Of a DNA stretch of 64,000 nucleotides, positions 58,155 to 64,000 are shown piece by piece. This DNA is from Bacteroidota bacterium. GTDB taxonomy: Bacteria; Bacteroidota; Bacteroidia; Flavobacteriales; Weeksellaceae. Below the pieces are notes generated by a model. The model saw nothing but the letters and a program-made list of their open reading frames with translations. It made no database searches and had not been told where the DNA came from. The first letter of the stretch is position 1. Every line of letters begins with the position of its first letter. The stretch spans positions 1 through 64,000 of the forward strand of contig JAEWOR010000008.1 in NCBI GenBank assembly GCA_023399595.1. The letters are read 5' to 3'. The translations under genes were made by a program, and so were the position numbers.

Positions 58155-58821
58155 ATTTAATATAGATAATCTAAAGAAAACCTGGCAAGAACAAGAAGTT
58201 CAACCCAAATATGACAACTCGGAAATCCTACAGATGTTGAATAAAAAATCGCGTAATTATGTGAAATATATATTTTGGATAAGCGTTGCCGAGTTTTTGT
58301 TCTTCTTGATTGTAGGCTTAATTTCAAGTTTTCAAAATAAACCTTCTACAAGTTTCACCAATCTGCTTTCAAGACTTGGCGTAAACAATAGTGCAACTTT
58401 TAATAGAAATTTTGAGAGTATTTCATTGGTTTTAAAAATTTTCAGCTTATTAGTTACCGCATTTTTCGCATTCAAATTTTATATTAATTTCAAGAAAATA
58501 AATATTGAAGAAAATCTTAAAAACTTAATTACTAAAATTATAGGCTTTAAGAAAACTGTAAACGCTTTTATCCTCATAAATATTATAATTTTCTTTGTTC
58601 ACATCTCTATTTTGGTGTTTTCTATCATCAACATTCTAAACGAGCAACACATCAGGCTAGATCAAAATAAAATTATTGGTCTTATTGCAGGAATTATTGG
58701 TTCAGCTATATTTGGAGGATTATTGATATGGATTTACTACCGAATTATTTACGGAATTATCATAAAAAAATTGGATAACAATCTCCAACAACTCAAAAAA
58801 ATTGACCAAGAAAATATATAA
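58147..58821 (+). CDS. Four-helix membrane protein, putative anti-sigma partner
   Basis: A 224-aa protein with a cytoplasmic N-terminus (MPEFNIDNLKKTWQEQEVQP) and four predicted membrane helices (about residues 40-60, 100-118, 140-160 and 175-198), ending in a charged coil. It overlaps the sigma gene by 8 bp, so translation is coupled. Position and topology suggest it restrains the ECF factor at the membrane, but no zinc anti-sigma motif (H-x3-C-x2-C) is present, so the role is inferred from context only. Confidence 0.65.
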   Translation: MPEFNIDNLKKTWQEQEVQPKYDNSEILQMLNKKSRNYVKYIFWISVAEFLFFLIVGLISSFQNKPSTSFTNLLSRLGVNNSATFNRNFESISLVLKIFSLLVTAFFAFKFYINFKKINIEENLKNLITKIIGFKKTVNAFILINIIIFFVHISILVFSIINILNEQHIRLDQNKIIGLIAGIIGSAIFGGLLIWIYYRIIYGIIIKKLDNNLQQLKKIDQENI

Positions 58822-58823
58822 AA

Positions 58824-58847
58824 AAAGCCTAGTAAAAACTAGGCTTT
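58824..58847. terminator. Bidirectional terminator between the sigma operon and rpoN
   Basis: The 10-bp stem AAAGCCTAGT/ACTAGGCTTT has an AAAA loop and an A-run on the left that gives the T-run for rpoN. Confidence 0.85.
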
Positions 58848-58851
58848 CCTA

Positions 58852-60315
58852 TTATAATTCTTTTCTTAATCGCGCTACAGGAATATTAAGCTGCTCTCTA
58901 TATTTTGCGATAGTTCTTCTTGCAATATTGTAACCTTGTTCTTTCAGTAAAGTTACTAATGCATCATCCGTAAAAGGTTTACGCTTATTTTCTTTACTAA
59001 TAACTTCTTGAAGACGGTTTTTAATTTCTTTAGTAGAAACTTCTTCACCATCATCATTCGTTAAACTATCCGAGAATAAATCTTTTAAATAAACAATTCC
59101 GTTGGGAGTATCTGCATATTTACTTTTCACTACTCTTGAGATGGTAGAAATATCGAAACCAGTAATATCCGCAACATCTTTTAAAATCATTGGTTTTAAC
59201 GACTTTTCATCTCCAGTAATAAAATAAGCCTTCTGAAGCTTTACAATAGCCGTAATGGTTTGCAAAAGCGTATTCTGTCGCTGATTAATAGCATCAATAT
59301 ACCATTTTGCAGCATCAAGCTTCTGTTTAATAAATAAAGCCGCTTGTTTATGTTCTGCCGAGTTTTTATCATGAGAATAAGTGGTTAAAATATCTTTATA
59401 CTCATCTGAAACTCTTAAGGTAGGCGCATTTTTACTATTTAACAACGGAACAACCTGATTGTCTTTAACTTGAATGATAAAATCCGGGATAATTTCTTGA
59501 TTAATGGTAATAGTTTGCGTGTCAAAATTCCCACCTACTTTTGGCGATAATTTAGAAATTTCTTCTAATGCTTCTTTCAAATCTTCTTCATCAATATCAT
59601 ATTTTTGAATAATCTTATTGTAATGCTTATTGGTAAGGGCATCAAACTGATTTCTAAGAATATTGGCAGCCAAAGAAACCGCTTTATCAGCGCTCACTTT
59701 CTTTTCAATCTGCAGCAATAAACACTCTTGAAGTCCACGAGCTCCAACCCCTGGAGGATCCAATTTTTGAACATAGTTTTCAATAATTTCCTCTACTTTT
59801 TCCTTACTCGCATAAATTCCTTGCGAAAACGCCAAATCATTCACCAAAGAAGCGGAATCTCTCCTCAAATACCCGTCATTATCAATATTCCCGATAATGT
59901 ATTCCGCAATTTTTAAATCTTCTGCATCTATATTCAACAGGTTGATTTGCTCCATAAGGTAATCGTATAAAGATTGACCTTCGGTAAGCAAACTTTCGTT
60001 ATCAAACTCTTCATCATCCACAGAATAGTTACTAGAAGCAGTTTTATAGCTAGGTTCATCATCATACAAATATTCTTCTACATCAAAATCTGTTTCTATG
60101 CTTTCTGAACCTTCTGTTTCCAATTTTTCATCCGCCGCTGAATAATCCTCCTCCTCATTATCCTCTTTTACAATTTCTAAAGCAGGATTTTCCTCTAGCT
60201 CACGTTCTAATTCCTCTTCAAATTCTAAAGTATGCAACTGTATCAACTTCATCAACTGTATTTGTTGTGGAGCTAATTTCTGACCTAACTTTAGTTGTAA
60301 ATTTTGTTTCAACAT
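58852..60315 (-). CDS. rpoN: RNA polymerase sigma-54 factor
   Basis: Sigma factor for -24/-12 promoters that need an AAA+ activator. Region I at the N-terminus is Gln/Leu-rich (MLKQNLQLKLGQKLAPQQIQ), region II is the acidic stretch at about residues 50-110, and the core-binding and DNA-binding parts follow. The RpoN box is ARRTIAKYREQLNIP, eight residues before the C-terminus (VARLRKEL). At 487 aa the length is normal. No activator gene is nearby. Confidence 0.96.
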   Translation of the reverse strand: MLKQNLQLKLGQKLAPQQIQLMKLIQLHTLEFEEELERELEENPALEIVKEDNEEEDYSAADEKLETEGSESIETDFDVEEYLYDDEPSYKTASSNYSVDDEEFDNESLLTEGQSLYDYLMEQINLLNIDAEDLKIAEYIIGNIDNDGYLRRDSASLVNDLAFSQGIYASKEKVEEIIENYVQKLDPPGVGARGLQECLLLQIEKKVSADKAVSLAANILRNQFDALTNKHYNKIIQKYDIDEEDLKEALEEISKLSPKVGGNFDTQTITINQEIIPDFIIQVKDNQVVPLLNSKNAPTLRVSDEYKDILTTYSHDKNSAEHKQAALFIKQKLDAAKWYIDAINQRQNTLLQTITAIVKLQKAYFITGDEKSLKPMILKDVADITGFDISTISRVVKSKYADTPNGIVYLKDLFSDSLTNDDGEEVSTKEIKNRLQEVISKENKRKPFTDDALVTLLKEQGYNIARRTIAKYREQLNIPVARLRKEL

Positions 60316-60436
60316 TTTTGATTTTTGTAGTCTTCTCTAGGAATCTACTTTACGAATTTAAAAAAAATATTTTCAATTAACAATAATTTTGCATGATTTT
60401 TGCTAGTTGAAAAAACTACTTCATCCAAAACATAAA

Positions 60437-60462
60437 AAAGCCACATCAAAAGATGTGGCTTT
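60437..60462 (-). terminator. Terminator after asnS
   Basis: The 11-bp stem AAAGCCACATC/GATGTGGCTTT has an AAAA loop. An A-run at 60434-60439 gives the minus-strand T-run. Confidence 0.85.
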
Positions 60463-60482
60463 TAATATTAAATAATTTCTTA

Positions 60483-61931
60483 TTAAAATTCTGCACTTTT
60501 TGGTGTTCTTGGGAAAGGAATTACGTCTCTAATATTCGTCATTCCTGTTACGAAAAGCACTAATCTTTCAAGACCTAAACCGAAGCCAGCATGTGGAACA
60601 GAACCGAATTTTCTGGTATCCATATACCACCAAAGTTCATCTTCTTCTACATGCATTTCTTGCATTTTTTGTCTTAAAACATCTATTCTTTCCTCTCTTT
60701 GAGAACCACCAATAATCTCACCAATTCCAGGGAAAAGAACATCCATAGCTGCAACGGTTTTATTATCTTCGTTCATTCTCATATAGAAAGCTTTAATTTC
60801 TTTCGGGTAATCGAATAAAACTACTGGACTTTCAAAATGTTTTTCCACCAAATATCTTTCGTGTTCAGATTGTAAATCTGCTCCCCATTCTTCAATGGGA
60901 TATTGGAATTTACCTTTTTTATTCTCTTTTGAGTTTAATAAAATTTCTATAGCTTCAGAATAACTTACACGTTTGAAACGTTTAGCTACTACACTTTCAA
61001 GCTTTTCAATCAACCCTTCTTTTGCTCTTTCTTTTTCAGATTTAGATTTTTGTTCTTCTGCAAAACGCTTATCTAGAAACTCTAAATCCTCTTTGCAGTT
61101 GTCCAAAACATATTGAATGACATATTTTAAGAAATCTTCAGCCAAATCAATATTGTCTTCCAAATTATTGAAAGCTACCTCTGGTTCAATCATCCAAAAT
61201 TCTGCTAAGTGACGAGTTGTATTAGAATTTTCTGCACGGAAAGTAGGTCCGAAAGTATAAATTCTACCCAATCCCATTGCTGCAGTTTCCCCTTCTAGTT
61301 GACCAGAAACGGTAAGATTGGTTTTCCTTCCAAAGAAATCTTGAGAAAAATCTATTTCACCTTCTTCAGTTCTTGGAATATTATTCAAATCGAAGTTGGT
61401 TACTCCAAACATTTCTCCTGCTCCTTCTGCATCTGCACCCGTAATTATAGGCGTATTAATATAGAAAAACTGTCTTTGATTAAAGAATGAATGTATTGCA
61501 AAACTCACTGCATGACGCACTCTGAAAACTGCTCCAAACAAATTGGTTCTAAATCTAAGATGTGCTTGTTCTCTAAGAACTTCCAGAGAGTGTTTTTTAG
61601 GTTGAAGAACAGTTTTTTCTAATTCTTCAGTAAAATTATCTCCTAAAACTATGATTTTTTTAGCGATAACTTCCACGGTTTGTCCAGCTCCTTGGCTTTC
61701 CACCACTTCTCCAACAATTTTTAGAGAAGAAGCTGTTTTAATATTTTTAATTACCTCTTCATCAAATTGTTCAAAATCTACAACAATTTGAAGGTTATTG
61801 ATCGTTGATCCATCATTAAGCGCAATAAAGCGGTTTGAACGGAATGCACGAACCCAACCTTGAATGGTAATATCGTGGTGTAATATTTTTTTATAGTTTT
61901 CTAAAATTTCTTTAATCGTTTGCTTCTGCAT
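60483..61931 (-). CDS. asnS: Asparaginyl-tRNA synthetase
   Basis: Charges tRNA-Asn directly. An N-terminal OB domain (HDITIQGWVRAFRSNRFIAL at about residues 18-37) is followed by the class II catalytic domain: motif 2 with YTFGPTFRAENSNTTRHLAE and motif 3 with GFGLGLERLVLFVTGMTNIR. The 482-aa length is normal for bacterial AsnS. Presence of asnS means Asn-tRNA is made from free asparagine, which gives asnA an obvious link to charged tRNA-Asn. Unlike asnA, asnS has no Asn-rich leader or attenuator in its 90-bp upstream region. Confidence 0.97.
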   Translation of the reverse strand: MQKQTIKEILENYKKILHHDITIQGWVRAFRSNRFIALNDGSTINNLQIVVDFEQFDEEVIKNIKTASSLKIVGEVVESQGAGQTVEVIAKKIIVLGDNFTEELEKTVLQPKKHSLEVLREQAHLRFRTNLFGAVFRVRHAVSFAIHSFFNQRQFFYINTPIITGADAEGAGEMFGVTNFDLNNIPRTEEGEIDFSQDFFGRKTNLTVSGQLEGETAAMGLGRIYTFGPTFRAENSNTTRHLAEFWMIEPEVAFNNLEDNIDLAEDFLKYVIQYVLDNCKEDLEFLDKRFAEEQKSKSEKERAKEGLIEKLESVVAKRFKRVSYSEAIEILLNSKENKKGKFQYPIEEWGADLQSEHERYLVEKHFESPVVLFDYPKEIKAFYMRMNEDNKTVAAMDVLFPGIGEIIGGSQREERIDVLRQKMQEMHVEEDELWWYMDTRKFGSVPHAGFGLGLERLVLFVTGMTNIRDVIPFPRTPKSAEF

Positions 61932-61951
61932 GATGTAAAAATTAATGAATG

Positions 61952-61959
61952 CAAATTTA
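61952..61959 (-). promoter_or_regulatory. -7 promoter element for asnS
   Basis: Minus-strand TAAATTTG, 20 bp upstream of the start. Confidence 0.6.
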
Positions 61960-62017
61960 CAAAAATTATATAGTTTTTAAAGGTAGTCTATTGTTTATTC
62001 TGTTACAAAAGTTCATA

Positions 62018-62049
62018 AAAAAAAGAACTCCACGTGGAGTTCTTTTTTT
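62018..62049 (-). terminator. Terminator after terC
   Basis: The palindrome AAAAGAACTCCAC/GTGGAGTTCTTTT is flanked by A- and T-runs. The central CACGTG would form the loop. Confidence 0.85.
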
Positions 62050-62053
62050 ATGA

Positions 62054-63100
62054 TTAATAATTGCTTTGATTATCGAATTCATCATGAACATCTTCTCTAT
62101 TAGCCAAAAGCAATGATAGGATAACTGAGATTAATAAAACCCCTCCTACAATTCCTAATGAAACTGGAGAAGGAATGTGCACCCACGGTGAAATAAGCAT
62201 TTTAACACCGATAAATGATAAAATAATTGCTAAACCATATGGCAACTTATCAAACATATGAATAAAGTTAGCCAATAGGAAGTATAAAGATCTTAACCCT
62301 AAAATCGCAAAAATATTCGATGTATAAAGGATAAATGGATCACTTGAAATTGCAAAAATAGCAGGAATAGAATCCACAGCAAATAAAACGTCTGTAAACT
62401 CAATAACGGTAACTACCACCAAAAGAGGAGTTGCCATTTTCACTCCATTTTGCACTGTGAAAAATTTATCTCCATCGAAACCATTAGAAACTTTCCAAAA
62501 ACGTTTTACGAGTTTAGCACCTGCTGAATCACTAAAATCTTGATCTTCTTCATCTTTATGTTTGCCCCAAGATTTAATTCCAGCCACCAATAAAAAGAGT
62601 CCAAACAATGTCATTACTACATTAATTTTAACAGGAGTACCGAAAATATTCATCTCCGGAAGATAAGTAAGGTTAATAATTCCTACGCCTGCAAAAATAA
62701 AGATGGCTCTAAAAATAAGAGCTCCTATTACTCCCCAAAATAAAACTTTATGCTGTAAATTTTTGGGAACTTTAAAAAAGCTGAAAACCATAATGAATAC
62801 AAAGAGGTTATCCACAGAAAGAGCTTTTTCTATCCAATAAGCTGCTTGAAATTCAGACCATTTATCTACAGCTAAATCGTGTCCTCCTGCATCATTATTG
62901 AACACCCAATACACGACTCCAGAGAAAATCATTGCTAAGGAAATCCATGTAATGGACCAACCTAAAGCTTCTTTAGAACTTACCGCGTGGGATTTTTTAT
63001 TGAAAACCCCTAAGTCTAAAAGGAGCATAACAATTATAACTACAGCAAATCCAACAACAAGACCAGGATGTAGATCTAAAATATTAGTATGAGAATTCAT
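62054..63100 (-). CDS. TerC/Alx-family membrane protein
   Basis: A 348-aa integral membrane protein with about nine helices, of the TerC family, whose Alx/MeeF-type members export manganese. Conserved acidic membrane motifs are WIEKALSVDNLFVFIMVFSF (about residues 89-108) and FTDVLFAVDSIPAIFAIS (about 225-242), each with an Asn/Asp-Ser pair expected to bind a metal ion. No tellurite-resistance cluster is present. The upstream region shows no yybP-ykoY manganese riboswitch. A metal-homeostasis role is likely; tellurite resistance need not be. Confidence 0.88.
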   Translation of the reverse strand: MNSHTNILDLHPGLVVGFAVVIIVMLLLDLGVFNKKSHAVSSKEALGWSITWISLAMIFSGVVYWVFNNDAGGHDLAVDKWSEFQAAYWIEKALSVDNLFVFIMVFSFFKVPKNLQHKVLFWGVIGALIFRAIFIFAGVGIINLTYLPEMNIFGTPVKINVVMTLFGLFLLVAGIKSWGKHKDEEDQDFSDSAGAKLVKRFWKVSNGFDGDKFFTVQNGVKMATPLLVVVTVIEFTDVLFAVDSIPAIFAISSDPFILYTSNIFAILGLRSLYFLLANFIHMFDKLPYGLAIILSFIGVKMLISPWVHIPSPVSLGIVGGVLLISVILSLLLANREDVHDEFDNQSNY

Positions 63101-63163
63101 AAAACAAATTTTTAAAAAAATAATTGAAATAACTTAAATAAGATTGATAGGGAAATATTTGTA

Positions 63164-63171
63164 CAAAAATA
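63164..63171 (-). promoter_or_regulatory. -7 promoter element for terC
   Basis: Minus-strand TATTTTTG, 63 bp upstream of the start. Confidence 0.5.
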
Positions 63172-63184
63172 GTTCCTAAAAAAA

Positions 63185-63211
63185 ATCCAAACACCTATTA
63201 AATGTTTGGAT
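63185..63211 (-). terminator. Terminator after rimM
   Basis: The 9-bp stem ATCCAAACA/TGTTTGGAT has a 9-nt loop. An A-run at 63177-63184 gives the minus-strand T-run. Confidence 0.8.
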
Positions 63212-63219
63212 GATATTTA

Positions 63220-63762
63220 TTATTCGTCTTTTATGGCTGGTGTTAGGAAGACATCCATTAAACCTTCAGGAAGTTGCATTTTGATGATTTTATCATCTCG
63301 ATTCAATTCCAAAATCCAGTCTTTTATAATGGGGATAACGATTTCCTTACCCTCTAAGTTTAAAATAAAATAATGTTGTGCTGTTTGGTCATTTACTTCT
63401 TTAATAATTCCGCAAAGCTGATCAGCTTCATCATATAAAGAAAAACCTACCACTTCGTGATAATAAAATTGTTTACCCGAAAGCACTGGCAATGTAGAAA
63501 GAGGAAGAAAAACATTCTTGCCTACAGACTGCTCTACTAAAGCTGGCGTAGAGTTTTTAAAGGACATAATTTTGGTATCTCCTTTTTGCCAAGATTGTTT
63601 TTCAATAAAAAACGGGACCAATAACCCGTTGATTTCAACGAATATTGATCCCAATTTATTGTAAAGTTCCGGTTGATCTGTATCTAATTTCAATACAACA
63701 TTTCCGGCAAGACCATGAGTGCGGGTAATTTTACCTAGAAAATAACAATCTTCTTTACGCAT
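63220..63762 (-). CDS. rimM: Ribosome maturation factor RimM
   Basis: Assists maturation of the 30S head domain, binding S19. The start MRKEDCYFLGKITRTHGLAG at 63762 gives 180 aa; the upstream in-frame extension is the S16 gene read in another frame. The N-terminal RimM barrel is residues 1-95, and the C-terminal PRC-barrel contains FYYHEVVGFSLYDEADQLCG and ends with QLPEGLMDVF. It lies 13 bp after rpsP, the usual order rpsP-rimM; trmD does not follow within the window. Confidence 0.95.
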   Translation of the reverse strand: MRKEDCYFLGKITRTHGLAGNVVLKLDTDQPELYNKLGSIFVEINGLLVPFFIEKQSWQKGDTKIMSFKNSTPALVEQSVGKNVFLPLSTLPVLSGKQFYYHEVVGFSLYDEADQLCGIIKEVNDQTAQHYFILNLEGKEIVIPIIKDWILELNRDDKIIKMQLPEGLMDVFLTPAIKDE

Positions 63763-63775
63763 CTTGGTTATTTTT

Positions 63776-64000
63776 TTAAGCTTCTGTATTTTCTTCAGTA
63801 GTAGCTTCTCCTTCAGTAGCAGGAGCTTCAGCAACCTCTTCAGCAGGAGCGTTTGCAGCTTCTTCAGCAGCTTTAGCATCAGCTAAAATCTGTGAAGCAG
63901 CAGCTACTCTAGCTTCGTTTACTTTAGTTTCAGCTTCTAAAGCAGCTTTTTTAGCATCAGCTTTAGCAGTAGCTAAACCTTCAACTTTACCTTGTACTTT
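63776..64000 (-). CDS. rpsP: 30S ribosomal protein S16, C-terminal extension (partial)
   Basis: The last 74 codons of a minus-strand gene that runs off the window edge. The sequence is almost wholly Ala, Glu, Lys and Thr (LATAKADAKKAALEAETKVN, ending TTEENTEA). It has no S16 core by itself, but the position 13 bp upstream of rimM and this Ala/Glu-rich tail are typical of Flavobacteriia S16, which carries a long helical or disordered extension absent from E. coli S16 (82 aa). The identification rests on context and composition. Confidence 0.8.
   Translation of the reverse strand, partial: KVQGKVEGLATAKADAKKAALEAETKVNEARVAAASQILADAKAAEEAANAPAEEVAEAPATEGEATTEENTEA

Noticed and set aside
61932..62017. 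Asn leader upstream of asnS
   Set aside because: I looked for an Asn-rich frame and hairpin like that of asnA; only a promoter and AT-rich spacer are present.
62808..62816. Second perfect DnaA box TTATCCACA
   Set aside because: Lies inside the terC coding sequence; further coding copies at 13192 and 56918 show the 9-mer arises by chance.
63101..63219. yybP-ykoY manganese riboswitch upstream of terC
   Set aside because: Only 60-120 bp of AT-rich sequence; no conserved stems or loop motifs seen.

Overview
The window is AT-rich, densely coded chromosomal DNA of a Flavobacteriia member, most likely Weeksellaceae (Chryseobacterium or a close relative). Pointers are the Bacteroidota -7 promoter element TAnnTTTG in front of many genes, weak Shine-Dalgarno sites, a monomeric NADP-isocitrate dehydrogenase, a LysS with a C-terminal extension, an Ala/Glu-rich S16 tail, small lipoproteins starting MKK/MRK, and proteins of the VGINT...LxVNG type. 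The genus call is inference. I see no insertion sequence, prophage, CRISPR array or tRNA gene.

Layout. 1-8.6 kb: lipB, a lone pabA/trpG amidotransferase, two small lipoproteins (one a cytochrome c), lysS, gcvT, idi, a FrnE-like DsbA protein, an MFS carrier and mscL. 8.7-13.4 kb: an accessory minus-strand gene string (VOC, SnoaL, DinB, DoxX, DinB, VOC, VOC, alpha/beta hydrolase) with a Crp-like regulator beside it; two members are broken (SnoaL frameshift, DinB nonsense plus frameshift). 13.6-22.2 kb: icd, a large secreted MG2/plug-like protein, katG and a PagL-like lipid A deacylase. 22.2-28.5 kb: LuxC-like acyl-CoA reductase facing a 2[4Fe-4S] ferredoxin, then serC, serA, DUF1015 and an M28 peptidase. 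28.5-31.4 kb: nrdB, an unlisted 54-aa membrane ORF, and nrdA. 31.9-33.9 kb: three tandem secreted paralogues. 34.3-39.0 kb: a MacB/MacA-like exporter with two permeases. 39-45.3 kb: sbcC and sbcD, separated by an oppositely oriented asnA. 45-57 kb: VF530, YchJ, an M3 peptidase, CopD-like, SRPBCC, hydrolase, rbsK, DUF4241, valS, DUF1573, ppk2, TetR. 57-64 kb: rnpB, an ECF sigma factor with a membrane partner, rpoN, asnS, terC, rimM and the end of rpsP.

The most interesting element is in front of asnA. A good promoter is followed by a 27-codon reading frame with eight Asn codons, then by an intrinsic terminator that ends before asnA, and a competing antiterminator can be drawn. This is the architecture of ribosome-mediated transcription attenuation, sensing charged tRNA-Asn to control asparagine synthetase. 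I know of no published asparagine attenuator in Bacteroidota, but I could not search.

A second theme is short repeats. A 7-bp minisatellite family occurs between genes (36.3, 37.8, 46.0 and 57.5 kb) and also inside the M3 peptidase gene, where three 7-bp units encode a 7-residue peptide repeat. A REP-like palindrome fragment sits in frame inside valS as PSTSSGQ.
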